From Verrucomicrobiales bacterium (lineage in GTDB: Bacteria > Verrucomicrobiota > Verrucomicrobiia > Verrucomicrobiales > DEV007), in NCBI GenBank assembly GCA_029210205.1, contig JARGOD010000011.1:1-64000 (forward strand): a stretch of DNA of 64,000 bases, written 5' to 3'. Below are positions 52,241 through 63,038 of this stretch, piece by piece. Made by a program: the position numbers and the translations under genes. The notes under the pieces are model-generated. The model made no database searches, was not told where the DNA came from, and saw nothing but the letters and a program-made list of their open reading frames with translations. Positions within the stretch are counted from its first letter, which is position 1. The number at the start of each line of letters is the position of its first letter.

Positions 52241-54739
52241 TCACTGCCCGTTCACCGGGAGCGGCTCGCGTTCTTTCTCCTTTTTTCCAAAGAGCTTCTG
52301 ACCGAGGCGCTTCAAGGGTTGGTCTTCCAACTCCACTTCCTCAATCATTTCGGCACGATGTTGGATCGTCGGCACGCCGGGCTCAGGAAAAGTCTGTGCC
52401 GCCGTTTCTCCGATTTCGGAACGAACGTCTTCGTCATAGCTGGAGGTGACGGCTTGCTGATTGTCATGAACCACGACGGGCTGGATGAAAATCATCAACT
52501 CCGTCCGCGTCGTCGATTTATTCGTCGTCTTCGCTGCGTTGCCGATGAACGGGAGATCCTTCAAGATTGGAATCCCGGAATCACTGGTGTTCTGACTCTC
52601 GGAGATGAGACCGCCGAGAATGATTGTGGAACGGTTTGCCACCGTCACCGTAGTGTTCAACTCCTGCTTTCCGATCACAGGAACTTCATTCTGATCAATG
52701 ATCGTGGTCGAAACGACCCGGTCGTTGATTTGCACAATGTCGAGCGTCACCTCGTCATTTTCATTAATGGTCGGAAGTACTTCCAATTTTAAAACAACAT
52801 CCTTGAAATCAGTCGTCGAACGAATTGAGTTCGGGTTGGTCGTATCAGAAACCGAACTGGCTGCAAAAGGGATCTCCTGGCCGGAAGTGATTTCCGCTCG
52901 CTTCCCGTTTTGCGTATAGACCACAGGACGGGAGAGAACTTTAAAACGGCTTGTCGCTTCCAAAGCCGTGATAATGACATCCAGCGATTCCCCGACCTGT
53001 CCATATATATTAAGACCTCCGGTGGGACCGAAAGGAGTGGTCGTAAGCATGTCTGCCACGTTGGCGATATTTCCCGTCGTGTTCGTTGCGCCGACGATAT
53101 CGTTTCGCCCGTTGATGAGCCCGCCGGTGAAACCACCCTCACTGCGATCACTCCCGCTCCAAGGAACAAATCGCTGAAGGTAATCCACGCCAAACTGAAC
53201 ATCATCTGTCAGCGTCAATTCACCAATCACCGTAGCGAGGTAAACCTGAACCGGCTTGTGATCGAGGCGATCAATCATGTCGAGAACGATTTCTTCTGCC
53301 TCGCGCGTTCCCATGATGATGATCGAGTTCGACTGACGATCTGCGATAATCCGGGTCTTCCCTACAAGAACAGAAATTGGAGCCACTTCATCGATCGGGA
53401 AAGAAATCTGATCCGCTCTTCCGCCGACTTCGTCGGTGGCACTCTGCTGCGTTCGGTTTTGATTGTTTTGATTACTCTGATTGGTACCAGTGAGGGTAGT
53501 CAACTGAGACGAGGTCACCGGAGTCGGTCGGCTTTGAATCTGTCGACCTCCAGGGAGCTGTGTCTGTCCGGTGCCCGTATCCTGCAAGATGTCGACAAGG
53601 ACGGGAAGGATGTCATTGGCTTTCACGTATCGCAACTTTCGCTCGACCGGGTCATGACTGTCGAGAGGCTGATCGAACTCACGAATGAGTTGTAGTATGT
53701 AAGCAGCGTCTGAAGGAGAGGCGACGACCATGATCCGGTTCATCCGGTCATCGGGAATTAGCTGCGCGGCAGGAAGGTTTGCAGTGCCCACACCGCTGAA
53801 TGTATTTGCGGCACTGCCATTTCGCTGGTTTCCCTGGCTGCCTGCATTCTGTCCCTGACCACCACTACCGTTGCTCTGATTGGTATTGTTGTTTCGCGCC
53901 TGCCCCGTAACCGTTCCCCGCGCTTCATTCTGCCGGGAACGCTCTTCCATCCGCGCGTCCATCGCAGCCTGAATGATCTGGGCGACAATATTTGCTTCCG
54001 CAAACTCCATATGAACAAACTCCGTGATCAGCGGGGCGTCCTCGATAGGATGATCGATGATCGAGCGCAAACGGATCAACTGCCGGACGATCGGGGTTGT
54101 CTCGGTAATCAACAACCCATGGGGATTCGAAACGGGGGTAATGCGACCAAATTCGTTCAACACGATGTGATTTCCAAAAATAGTAGCGGCATCTTCAGGA
54201 TCCACAAAATCCAGTTCCATGAAGAAACCAACGAGCGACTCTCCATCTGGAAGTGATTCAGCATCCGTGTAAATAACCACTCCTTCGCTAAATGAAGGAC
54301 TCCCTCCACCCTGACGGGCACCGCCGAGGAGAACTTTGACACTTTCATCTTCCGGCTCGGTCACCAGAATATACCCGTTCACGAGTAAAGCCGCCTCGAT
54401 GAGTCTGACAGCTTCGTCCCTTGGAACTTCACGAGGTGTGACCAAACTGACCTGAGGCCCCTCAAAGATCGAACTGTCTTTAACGATTGGCTTGCCGATG
54501 AGACGCTCATAGATACTCAAAATATCATTCACTGGATTCAGCGGAAACTGAAGGCTAACCCCGCCATCCGGGCCCGCTCCCGGACCACCGGGACGCTGAA
54601 GAAGAGAAGGAGCCTGTTGGGGTTCGGGCCGGTCTTCATCCTGCGACCAGAGAGAAGCCGTGAAATCAGGAGTCAATAGCAGGATGGTGGCCGCCGCGTA
54701 AAAGGAACCGCGGAGCTTGTTTCGAAGCTCGAATTTCAT
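52241..54739 (-). CDS. Type II secretion GspD-like secretin
   Basis: FPLNPVNDILSIYERLIGKPIVKDSS, repeated N-domains (AQLIPDDRMNRIMVVASPSDAAYILQLIREFD), secretin VPVIGKQELNTTVTVANRSTIILGGLISESQNTSDSGIPILKDLPFIGNAAKTTNKSTTRTELMIFIQPVVV. Confidence 0.95.
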   Translation of the reverse strand: MKFELRNKLRGSFYAAATILLLTPDFTASLWSQDEDRPEPQQAPSLLQRPGGPGAGPDGGVSLQFPLNPVNDILSIYERLIGKPIVKDSSIFEGPQVSLVTPREVPRDEAVRLIEAALLVNGYILVTEPEDESVKVLLGGARQGGGSPSFSEGVVIYTDAESLPDGESLVGFFMELDFVDPEDAATIFGNHIVLNEFGRITPVSNPHGLLITETTPIVRQLIRLRSIIDHPIEDAPLITEFVHMEFAEANIVAQIIQAAMDARMEERSRQNEARGTVTGQARNNNTNQSNGSGGQGQNAGSQGNQRNGSAANTFSGVGTANLPAAQLIPDDRMNRIMVVASPSDAAYILQLIREFDQPLDSHDPVERKLRYVKANDILPVLVDILQDTGTGQTQLPGGRQIQSRPTPVTSSQLTTLTGTNQSNQNNQNRTQQSATDEVGGRADQISFPIDEVAPISVLVGKTRIIADRQSNSIIIMGTREAEEIVLDMIDRLDHKPVQVYLATVIGELTLTDDVQFGVDYLQRFVPWSGSDRSEGGFTGGLINGRNDIVGATNTTGNIANVADMLTTTPFGPTGGLNIYGQVGESLDVIITALEATSRFKVLSRPVVYTQNGKRAEITSGQEIPFAASSVSDTTNPNSIRSTTDFKDVVLKLEVLPTINENDEVTLDIVQINDRVVSTTIIDQNEVPVIGKQELNTTVTVANRSTIILGGLISESQNTSDSGIPILKDLPFIGNAAKTTNKSTTRTELMIFIQPVVVHDNQQAVTSSYDEDVRSEIGETAAQTFPEPGVPTIQHRAEMIEEVELEDQPLKRLGQKLFGKKEKEREPLPVNGQ

Positions 54740-54927
54740 GTTTTTGTGTTTCTCCGAAATATTCCCTCCGGAGCCGATGAAACACCGTAAGTGCCTCATT
54801 GATTCACAATTGTGGAAAAAAGTCAGGATGCTTGTTTTACCCTAATCGCTTCGACCCGACAACATGTGATGCAACGATTCTGCCTTATCGGCATACAGGA
54901 ATTTGAGCCAGTCTGAAAAGATGAATT

Positions 54928-56256
54928 TTATTCCACCACACTTTCCACCTCACCGTCAGAGAGACGAGTTTTCAGACGATCTCCTTTCTTCAGGGAAAGC
55001 ACACTGCTCACTGGCTTACCTTCAGCATCCATCGTAAGCGAAAATCCACGCTTAACGGTAGCATCGGGACTCAGAGAATGAAGCAAAAGGCTCAAGTTCT
55101 TGATCGATCTCCGGCGATCCGAGAGAGCACGACCAGTAGAGACCTCCGCTCCTTCGAAAGCTCTCGCAACTTTTTCACGGGCTATCACAAGCTTCTGCTC
55201 AGGCTGAATCAGGTACAACGCTCTCACATTAGCCTTCAATTCCTGCCCTAACTCTTGAAGCCGGATCGACACAGTGTTTTCAAGGCGTTCACCCAGAAAA
55301 TCCAACGATTGTGCCCATGACATAATCTTCCGGCCAGGCTCGCGAGCCTCAAGTTCACGATACAGAGCTGCCGAAAATTGCTCGTAACGAGCTAAGTGCC
55401 CCGCAACTCGATTATCGAGAGACGCTCGCAGGATATTCAGATGTCGAAAAAGCGTTTCGCTGTCCGGAGTTGCATTCTCGGCCGCTGCGCTTGGGGTGGG
55501 TTCTCTACGGTCTGACACAAAGTCCGCGATCGTGAAGTCAATCTCGTGACCAACGCCAGACATAACTGGAATCGAGCAGGACGCAATCGCCCGGGCAACG
55601 AGTTCCTCATTGAAGGACCACAAATCTTCGATACTTCCTCCCCCTCTGGAAACAATGATGAGATCCGGTTTCGGGACAATTGAACCCTCATCGAAAATCC
55701 TGACTCCCTCCGCAATTTCTTCCGCGGATCCCTCTCCCTGCACTCTCGCTGGATAAATAATTACCCTGATCCATGGAGCACGGCGATTGAAAATATTCAG
55801 CATATCACGAATTGCGGCCCCGGTTGGAGAAGTGACGATGCCAATAGTCCTTGGAAAGGCAGGGATCGGCTTTTTACTTTCGGGGGCGAAAAGCCCCTCC
55901 GCATCAAGTTTCCGTTTCAGCTCTTCAAAACGCTTCTGCAAGTCTCCAGCACCCTTAGTCTGAATGACTTTTGCAATAAGTTGATATTGGCCGCGAGCCT
56001 CATAGACCGAAATATCTCCTTGTACTTGAACCTGCAACCCATCACGCAGTTCAACAGGGCTACGCGAGGCAGCTCCCTTGAAAAAGACACAAGATAGCTG
56101 TGCGAAAGAATCTTTTAGAGTGAAGTAGGAATGTCCCGATCCAGGGCGCCGAAGATTACTGATTTCGCCCTCCACCCAGACGCTGCTGAATCGGTCCTCC
56201 AGTCTCGCCCGGATATCTGCCGTGATGTCCGAGACACTATGAACTTCTTCCGGCAT
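54928..56256 (-). CDS. xseA: Exodeoxyribonuclease VII large subunit
   Basis: VWVEGEISNLRRPGSGHSYFTLKDSFAQLSCVFF, IGIVTSPTGAAIRDMLNIFNRRAPW, DLIIVSRGGGSIEDLWSFNEELVARAIASCSIPVMSGVGHEIDFTIADFVSDRREPTPSAAAE. Confidence 0.97.
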   Translation of the reverse strand: MPEEVHSVSDITADIRARLEDRFSSVWVEGEISNLRRPGSGHSYFTLKDSFAQLSCVFFKGAASRSPVELRDGLQVQVQGDISVYEARGQYQLIAKVIQTKGAGDLQKRFEELKRKLDAEGLFAPESKKPIPAFPRTIGIVTSPTGAAIRDMLNIFNRRAPWIRVIIYPARVQGEGSAEEIAEGVRIFDEGSIVPKPDLIIVSRGGGSIEDLWSFNEELVARAIASCSIPVMSGVGHEIDFTIADFVSDRREPTPSAAAENATPDSETLFRHLNILRASLDNRVAGHLARYEQFSAALYRELEAREPGRKIMSWAQSLDFLGERLENTVSIRLQELGQELKANVRALYLIQPEQKLVIAREKVARAFEGAEVSTGRALSDRRRSIKNLSLLLHSLSPDATVKRGFSLTMDAEGKPVSSVLSLKKGDRLKTRLSDGEVESVVE

Positions 56257-56261
56257 CGTGA

Positions 56262-56924
56262 TCAGCTTCGCATTGTCCGAATAGCCTCTGTCATGTTCGG
56301 AGCCTTGTAGAGAGAAGTGCCCGCAACCATGACATTAGCCCCATGGGCTGCTGCGATTTCGACGGTGCGATGATCAATCCCTCCATCGACTTCAATATGG
56401 AATTCCAGTCCTTCGGCATTTCTCAATTCAAAAGCTTCCTCGACCTTCGGCATCGTTTCGTCCTCCATGAAGGACTGTCCACCGAATCCCGGCACGACCG
56501 TCATGACGAGAAGAAGGTCGATCTGATCGAAAAATGGTTTCACCTCGTCGAGAGGGGTCGCCGGATTCAGCGCAAGACCACAGGGTAATCCCGCTTCCCG
56601 AATTCTCGAGAGTGTCTCAGCGACATCATGCTCTGCCTCAACATGCACCGTGATCCGATCGCATCCCGCCTCGATGAACATCGGGAGATACTTATCAGGG
56701 CGGGTGATCATGAGATGAGTGTCTAAAGTCAGTCCGGTATGCGGGCGAACTGCGGAAACAAATTGCGGACCAAATGAAATGTTTTCGACAAAATGTCCAT
56801 CCATCACATCGAGATGAATCCAATCTGCGCCGGAATCTTCAGCTCGACGTATTTCTTTCCCTATCTTCCCCCAGTCTGATGCGAGAACAGAAGGAGCTAT
56901 AATTCGGGTGTTGCAGTCACTCAT
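56262..56924 (-). CDS. rpe: Ribulose-phosphate 3-epimerase
   Basis: IIAPSVLASDWGKIGKEIRRAEDSGADWIHLDVMDGHFVENISFGP, VMTVVPGFGGQSFMEDE, IEVDGGIDHRTV. Confidence 0.97.
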   Translation of the reverse strand: MSDCNTRIIAPSVLASDWGKIGKEIRRAEDSGADWIHLDVMDGHFVENISFGPQFVSAVRPHTGLTLDTHLMITRPDKYLPMFIEAGCDRITVHVEAEHDVAETLSRIREAGLPCGLALNPATPLDEVKPFFDQIDLLLVMTVVPGFGGQSFMEDETMPKVEEAFELRNAEGLEFHIEVDGGIDHRTVEIAAAHGANVMVAGTSLYKAPNMTEAIRTMRS

Positions 56925-56986
56925 TGATAGGCATTATCTATACGCTTCGGCCATACCGCAAAAACTTTGTCCGCTGAATATCCATC

Positions 56987-57508
56987 ATGGTTGAAGAAAT
57001 GCTGCCCTCCCCCGATGACGAACCTGCAATCGATCTCGCCAGCGATACCTTCTTCATGGGACAGGCGATGCGGCAGGCACAAAAGGCTTACCTTTCGGAA
57101 GAAGTGCCGGTAGGGGCCGTCATCGTGCAAAGCGGTTCCATTGTCGCTCGTTCTCACAATCAAGTCGAAACCCTTCGAGACGCAACCGCCCACGCTGAAA
57201 TGCTCGCCCTCACTCAGGCACAGGAAGCCATGGGAGACTGGAGACTGACAGATTGTGACCTCTACGTGACGAAGGAGCCCTGCCCCATGTGCGCCGGCGC
57301 GATTATTCACTGCCGGATTCGTCGGGTTATTTTTGGATGTGGTGATCCAAAAGGCGGAGCTGCAGGTGGATTCATCAATTTGCTGCAGCAGCCGACTTTG
57401 AATCATTTCAGCGAAGTAACACCCGGGGTTCTCGAGGAGGATTCGAAATTGCTCCTGAAAACTTTCTTTTTGGAGGCGCGCACCAAAAAGAAGGGTGGCA
57501 TTGTCTAA
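56987..57508 (+). CDS. tadA: tRNA-specific adenosine deaminase (TadA family)
   Basis: EEVPVGAVIVQSGSIVARSHNQVETLRDATAHAEMLAL, TKEPCPMCAGAIIHCRIRRVIFGCGDPKGGAAG. Confidence 0.92.
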   Translation: MVEEMLPSPDDEPAIDLASDTFFMGQAMRQAQKAYLSEEVPVGAVIVQSGSIVARSHNQVETLRDATAHAEMLALTQAQEAMGDWRLTDCDLYVTKEPCPMCAGAIIHCRIRRVIFGCGDPKGGAAGGFINLLQQPTLNHFSEVTPGVLEEDSKLLLKTFFLEARTKKKGGIV

Positions 57509-57546
57509 ATTACAGCTCCAAGGTCCACGACCTTTTTTTCGCCTGC

Positions 57547-58920
57547 ATGATGCTTTTCAAGAACCTGGCACGTTTCCCTGATATCGGCTCCAACTCTTAC
57601 CTTCTCGATTTCGGAGAAACACGCATCGTACTTGACGCCGGAACCCATCCGAAACATACCGGTCGGGATACCCTGCCTCGATTCGAAGAGATCGAACCGG
57701 ATTCTGTTGATGCCATCTTTGTGAGTCACCCTCATCTCGACCATATCGGAGGTCTCCCCGTTCTAATGCAGCAACAGATCAGTGCGGCCGTGGCGATGAC
57801 CGCCCCAACCCGGGAGAGCGGGGCTGCATTACTTCACAATTCGGTGAACGTGATGCAATCACAGAAGGAAGAACTGAATGAGCCAGCTTATCCCCTTTAC
57901 TCGCACCGCCGTGTAAATGAATACGAGCGGCTTTGGTTTACCCGCGGAACCAGTGAAGTATTCTCTATCGGGACACGGGATCGAATCGAGTGCGAATTTT
58001 ACCCTGCGGGGCATGTTCAAGGCGCTGTTGGAATTCGCATGGAAAGCGACATGCACACCGTTTTCTACACGGGAGATGTTCACTTTGAAGATCAAACGAT
58101 GACCAAGGCTGCTGAGTTCCCGACAAAAGACATCGACACACTGATTGTCGAGACGACTCGGGGAGGCTACGAGCGCGATCCCGACTATACGAGGGAGCAA
58201 GAGAAGCAGCGCCTCGGTGAATCCATCCGAAAGACAATCGAGCGGGGTGGGGCCGTTCTCATTCCGGTCTTTGCCTTTGGCAAAACTCAGGAGCTTCTGC
58301 TAATGCTGCAGGAGCTACGCGAGGCGGGCAAGATTCCGCACGTGCCTGTCCATATCGGCGGCTTAAGCACGCGGATGTCGCAAATCGCCGACCGCTTTTC
58401 GGAAAGCGAAGAACGACTTCATCGCGGAACCCGCTTACTCGATGACTTTGAAGATCTCCACATTTTACCTCGCGGTCACCTTGAGCCGGAATTTCATCCG
58501 GGCAGGATTTACGCTCTCTCAAGTGGCATGATGTCAGAACACACGGTCTCAAATCGCTTCGCCCGCCACATTCTGCGCTCGGATAAACATTCCTTGATCT
58601 TCGTAGGCTATGCCGACAGCGAAACGCCGGCTGGCAAGATTCTCTCTGTCGGGCAGGGCGGCCGCGTGCAACTCGATGCGAAACGTGATCATGAAAGTGT
58701 CATCGAGTGCGAGGTTCACAGATTTGATTTCAGCGGCCATGCCCCGAGAGATCAGATTGCAGACTACGTTGTTACATGTAGACCAGAGAACGTCATCCTT
58801 GTTCATGGTGATCCGACGGCTCGCGCCTGGTTCAAAACGGAACTTTGCCGCCGCCTGCCCGAAAGCCGGGTGATTCTGCCCAAGCCGGGAGAAGAGATAA
58901 GCCTTGATTCACGCCCTTAG
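57547..58920 (+). CDS. Metallo-beta-lactamase/beta-CASP RNA-processing nuclease
   Basis: VSHPHLDHIGGLPVLMQQ, FYTGDVHFEDQTM, VLIPVFAFGKTQELLLMLQEL, DFSGHAPRDQIADYVVTCRPENVILVHGDPTARAWF. Confidence 0.93.
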   Translation: MMLFKNLARFPDIGSNSYLLDFGETRIVLDAGTHPKHTGRDTLPRFEEIEPDSVDAIFVSHPHLDHIGGLPVLMQQQISAAVAMTAPTRESGAALLHNSVNVMQSQKEELNEPAYPLYSHRRVNEYERLWFTRGTSEVFSIGTRDRIECEFYPAGHVQGAVGIRMESDMHTVFYTGDVHFEDQTMTKAAEFPTKDIDTLIVETTRGGYERDPDYTREQEKQRLGESIRKTIERGGAVLIPVFAFGKTQELLLMLQELREAGKIPHVPVHIGGLSTRMSQIADRFSESEERLHRGTRLLDDFEDLHILPRGHLEPEFHPGRIYALSSGMMSEHTVSNRFARHILRSDKHSLIFVGYADSETPAGKILSVGQGGRVQLDAKRDHESVIECEVHRFDFSGHAPRDQIADYVVTCRPENVILVHGDPTARAWFKTELCRRLPESRVILPKPGEEISLDSRP

Positions 58921-58937
58921 CGGTCGCAAGGCCGCTA
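58918..58937. terminator. Hairpin TAGCGG-TCGCAAGG-CCGCTA shared by convergent genes
   Basis: 6-bp stem; left TAG is the stop of the MBL gene, right CTA is the complement of the lpxD stop. Confidence 0.5.
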
Positions 58938-59963
58938 GCCACCGGCTTCTTCCTCGAGTCTCTTCACTCGCTTGAGAAGACTTCCGAGTTGTTTAATGCG
59001 CATACTCTCGCGTCGATCATCTTTCAACGGTCTCGCTGGATATCCAAAGTACGTGCCGCCCGGTTCGGTGATTGAGGCAATGACGCCGGAGCGTCCGCCA
59101 CAGGTTACTTTATCAGCGATTGTGAGGTGCCCTGCGACACCACATTGGGCCGCGAGTGTCACATAATCGCCGATTCTTGTGCTACCGGAAATCCCAGTCT
59201 GCGCGACGATAATGCAGTGCTTTCCGATGATCACATTGTGACCGATCTGCACCTGATTATCGATCTTTGTCCCTTCGCCGATCACCGTTTCGCCAAAGCG
59301 GGCACGATCAATCGTTGTTGAAGCACCAATCTCAACATCACTCTCAATCCGGACAATCCCGAGTTGTTCCACTTTCTGATGAAGTCCTTCCACAAATTCG
59401 AATCCAAACCCATCTCCTCCGACGACCACACCGGCGTGCAGGATAACCCGATCTCCGATCACACATCCCTCCCGCACTGTGACATTCGGTCCGATTTCAC
59501 AATCTTTACCGATCGTGACATTTTCTCCGATGACAGCTCCGGAATTGACTCTCGTCCCATTTCCGATTGAGCCACCGGAATGAACTGTCGCATTGGCAAG
59601 AACGCTCACCTTGCTTCTATCAAGCTTCGTATCCGGGGCTACCCACGCAGCTTCGTGTACTCCACCGACAAACTGCGGAGGCCGCACACCAAAGGCCTTC
59701 ACGATCATGTCAAAAGCAAGGACAGGGTTATCGACCATGACCAGCGCTGCGGTCGCAGGAACATCAACTTCTCGAGAAGGAACGAGAACTAAGCCTGCTG
59801 AGGTCTCACTTAGCTGCTCCCTGTATTTTGCATTTCCAAAAAAGCTAACACAGGAGGCATCGGCCTGGTCGAGTGCCGCAAAGTTGGTAAGCAAAGCATT
59901 TTCATTCCCACAGAGAAGCTCTCCCTTAACGAGACTGGTAATTTCTCCTACGGTTGCTTTCAT
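58935..59963 (-). CDS. lpxD: UDP-3-O-(acyl)glucosamine N-acyltransferase
   Basis: Left-handed beta-helix hexapeptides; [77 protein letters not shown]. Confidence 0.95.
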   Translation of the reverse strand: MKATVGEITSLVKGELLCGNENALLTNFAALDQADASCVSFFGNAKYREQLSETSAGLVLVPSREVDVPATAALVMVDNPVLAFDMIVKAFGVRPPQFVGGVHEAAWVAPDTKLDRSKVSVLANATVHSGGSIGNGTRVNSGAVIGENVTIGKDCEIGPNVTVREGCVIGDRVILHAGVVVGGDGFGFEFVEGLHQKVEQLGIVRIESDVEIGASTTIDRARFGETVIGEGTKIDNQVQIGHNVIIGKHCIIVAQTGISGSTRIGDYVTLAAQCGVAGHLTIADKVTCGGRSGVIASITEPGGTYFGYPARPLKDDRRESMRIKQLGSLLKRVKRLEEEAGG

Positions 59964-59979
59964 TCGTTGCTGGTGAACA

Positions 59980-60006
59980 CAAAAAAGCGGCGGTAAACCG
60001 CCGCTT
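59980..60006 (-). terminator. Rho-independent terminator downstream of ompH (minus strand)
   Basis: Minus strand reads AAGCGGCGG-TTTA-CCGCCGCTTTTTT: 9-bp perfect stem, tetraloop, U-tract. Confidence 0.9.
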
Positions 60007-60034
60007 CCGCGTTTCGTATATTAGACACTACCGT

Positions 60035-60619
60035 TCACTGCGAAGCTCCGGCGTTTAGAGCTCCAATCACTTCCTCCGTGAGATCTACAACGTTCTCTGA
60101 GGTATAAAGAATGGCCTTATTCGCCTTAGGAAGAAACGATTTGTCGAAAACAAGGTCATGTCCCTGAGCCTCGACAATGGCATTCACAGCATCTTTGATT
60201 TCACCGACAAGAGTCGCTTCCATCTCAGAACGTGCCGTCATCACCTCTGAAGAAGCCTTGCGCTGAGCGTCCTGAATTTCCTGCCCTTTTTGACCACGCT
60301 CCTGGGCTAATGCTTGTAACTTCTCCATGGCCTCTTTGCGCTTGTCCTCTGCTAACAGCGTATCTCGGACTGTTTTGTCGAGCTCAGTCATCTGATTAGT
60401 CATCATCTGATATGCAGCTTGTCGCTCATCGATATTCTTGCGTTTCTCTTCCGCCATACCGTTGATTTTCTCTACCTCAATCTCCGTTTTGTAGTAGCGA
60501 TTGAGCGCGTCCTGCATATCAACCACAGCGATCTTGAGACCCTGAGCTGAGGCATCCATTCCAACAGCGGAAAGAAGGATCGAAAACACACAGAAAAGAG
60601 CAGGCAGGTTAAACTTCAT
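60035..60619 (-). CDS. OmpH/Skp family periplasmic chaperone
   Basis: Signal peptide; IAVVDMQDALNRYYKTEIEVEKINGMAEEKRKNIDERQ, coiled-coil, HDLVFDKSF; next to bamA and lpxD. Confidence 0.92.
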   Translation of the reverse strand: MKFNLPALFCVFSILLSAVGMDASAQGLKIAVVDMQDALNRYYKTEIEVEKINGMAEEKRKNIDERQAAYQMMTNQMTELDKTVRDTLLAEDKRKEAMEKLQALAQERGQKGQEIQDAQRKASSEVMTARSEMEATLVGEIKDAVNAIVEAQGHDLVFDKSFLPKANKAILYTSENVVDLTEEVIGALNAGASQ

Positions 60620-60737
60620 ATTTATCAGATGAGCTAGATAGGGATTTTAGTGTCGGGCGTGAGACGATGCGTTTCGCAACCTTTGAAAAGACGCAGAATG
60701 CAGAGAATTTATTAGGAAGATCTTCTCCGATCAGCAA

Positions 60738-63038
60738 TTAAAACTGTGCACCCATGGTGAACTGAAAGCGCCCCCCATCGTCATTGAAAGCATCCGTCTG
60801 TAGCGGGAATGCATAATCCAGTTTGACTGGTGCACTTCCGAGAATGAACAGACGAAGACCAAGGCCCCAGTCGGAATTCATTCCACTCTCGATAGAGCCA
60901 ACAGGTCCATCGGACACTTCACCGGCGTCATAGAAAGCCGCGCCGCGGATCTTTTCAATAATTGGAAATGTCACTTCGGCGCTGACATTCCATGCCTGTT
61001 TACCGCCAAGCGTCTCGCCACTGATTGGATCACGAGGACCAACATCGCGGAAGTCAAATCCCCGAAGGTTATTTGCACCACCGAGAAAGTGTCGCATAAA
61101 GATCTGGTCACCATCAGCAGAACGACGGAAGCCACCATTGATACTGAAGATGAAGTCGTAAGGAAGCTCAAAATACTGAGCGGCGGTGACGGTAGCAATG
61201 GTATCATCAACATCCCCCCCCACGCCGGCGAATTCAAACCCGGCATTCACTTTATGACCCTCACGAGGCATGAAAAGATTATCCCGCGTGTCACGAGTAA
61301 CGTTGACTCCAACACTACCTTTGAAAAAGTCCCCATCTTCATCGAGGAAAGCCTGCGAAGCGTTTGTCTCGGCATCCACATTTATCTGCTCTCCACGGAG
61401 TTCAAGAACACCATACGTAAATTCCCCGAGGGATTTACGAAGTGAAACAGAAGCCCCTGCCTCAGTCTGATCGAATTGGTCACTGAGGAACAAAAGGTTA
61501 CGGTAATAAGCCTCCGTAGTAAGAGCAAGGCGCTGCCCCATGAACCATGGCTCGGTGATAGAGATACTCGCGTCACGACGCTCACTACCCGCGCGGATGT
61601 TGAGACGGAACCGCTGCCCTGCTCCAGTGAAACTCGGCCAATCGAAAAGATCAAAGTTTGTTTGTGTGACCTCCACAAATCCGGTCACGCTGTCAATCGA
61701 GCTGAAACCGGCACCAAAATTAACCGTTCCGGTAGGCTTTTCAGTAACGCGAATGAGAAGGTCCTTTTCGTCGAGATAACTCGTATCCACCGGCATGAGC
61801 TCGACGTTACTGAAGTAATTCATGTTCTCAAGACGACGCTTGGTCACGTCCATTCTTGTCGTGTCAAAAGCTTGACCAGGCTCAAGAGGAAGCTCACGTC
61901 GGATGACGCGATCCTGAGTTTTATCATTACCTTCAATTTGGATCTTACCGATCTTGTAGGCACGGCCCTCAGTCACATCAAGAACAACTTTGACGCCTCC
62001 ATTACCAGCATCCTCAAGACGCGGAACAACACGAACATCCGCGTAGCCCTGAGCTCCATACTGATCAGCGATCAAAGAAATGTCGTCGGTCAACTTGTTA
62101 CCTGCAAACTGGTCACCGGCCTTGGTCTTAAGATAAGGAAGAATATCCTCAGGAAGTGAGAGCGCCTGCACCCCGGTGATTGCGAGACTATCGACCTGAT
62201 AAGTGTCACCTTCGTCGATCGTTATCACCACATCCACATGCTTTGCGTCAGCACGGACCCGGGACACATTCACCACCTTGGCATTAAGAAAACCGTTATC
62301 GCGATAGAAATCTTCGATCGCACGAACATCCTGGGCCAAGGTCTCTGCGTCAGTCGATCCACTTGAGCCAAAGAGAGATTTAAAGCCTTTCTCTTTCTGA
62401 GTCATCTCCTCTTTGAGACGAGTGGCCGGGAAAGAAACATTCCCAACGAAACTTATATCGCGAAGAACTCCCTGCGTCCCCTCATTGATCGTGTAAATGA
62501 CCGTAGAGTACCCCTCAGAAGTAGGGGCACCGATACGATAAGTGACGGTCGCTTCTGAAAAGCCCTTTTTGCGATACATCTCCTGAATCTCCTGGCGGGC
62601 CGTCTTCAGAACCCCCTCATCAATCGGCTTATTCACTTTCAGGTCGACTTTCTTCTGGAGCTTGGAAGTATCAATGAGGGTGTTTCCGACAAATTGGACG
62701 CCACCATAAACAGCACGCGTCTGGACAACAGCAATAAGTGCCACTCCGCCTGAGACATTCTCTGAAAGAATACGGACGTTCTCAACATCCCCACTGGCGT
62801 AGAGGTTTTTCACATCTTCATCAACCTGCGAAAGCGAAAGCTTGTCACCGACGCGGGACGCCATTTGAGAACGAATTCGATCCGGAGAAACCGTCTGATT
62901 ACCAACGTATTGCACGTCAATTGACTTAATTATCTTACCCTCTTGAGCGAAGGCAGGAGCGGACAGCGAAGCGGCAATGGCAATCATTGCGAGCCATGTG
63001 CATGTTAGGTAAGGTCTCAGCCTTCTGGAAAAATTCAT
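60738..63038 (-). CDS. bamA: Outer membrane protein assembly factor BamA
   Basis: Five POTRA-like repeats (IKSIDVQYVGNQTVSPDRIRSQMASRVGDKLS...), GGANNLRGFDFRDVGPRDP, C-terminal FQFTMGAQF. Confidence 0.96.
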   Translation of the reverse strand: MNFSRRLRPYLTCTWLAMIAIAASLSAPAFAQEGKIIKSIDVQYVGNQTVSPDRIRSQMASRVGDKLSLSQVDEDVKNLYASGDVENVRILSENVSGGVALIAVVQTRAVYGGVQFVGNTLIDTSKLQKKVDLKVNKPIDEGVLKTARQEIQEMYRKKGFSEATVTYRIGAPTSEGYSTVIYTINEGTQGVLRDISFVGNVSFPATRLKEEMTQKEKGFKSLFGSSGSTDAETLAQDVRAIEDFYRDNGFLNAKVVNVSRVRADAKHVDVVITIDEGDTYQVDSLAITGVQALSLPEDILPYLKTKAGDQFAGNKLTDDISLIADQYGAQGYADVRVVPRLEDAGNGGVKVVLDVTEGRAYKIGKIQIEGNDKTQDRVIRRELPLEPGQAFDTTRMDVTKRRLENMNYFSNVELMPVDTSYLDEKDLLIRVTEKPTGTVNFGAGFSSIDSVTGFVEVTQTNFDLFDWPSFTGAGQRFRLNIRAGSERRDASISITEPWFMGQRLALTTEAYYRNLLFLSDQFDQTEAGASVSLRKSLGEFTYGVLELRGEQINVDAETNASQAFLDEDGDFFKGSVGVNVTRDTRDNLFMPREGHKVNAGFEFAGVGGDVDDTIATVTAAQYFELPYDFIFSINGGFRRSADGDQIFMRHFLGGANNLRGFDFRDVGPRDPISGETLGGKQAWNVSAEVTFPIIEKIRGAAFYDAGEVSDGPVGSIESGMNSDWGLGLRLFILGSAPVKLDYAFPLQTDAFNDDGGRFQFTMGAQF

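Noticed and set aside
52241-54739. Secretin as part of a complete secretion system or filamentous phage
   Set aside because: No gspE/F/G, pilus or phage genes adjacent; flanked by dxs and xseA, so treated as an isolated gspD-like gene.
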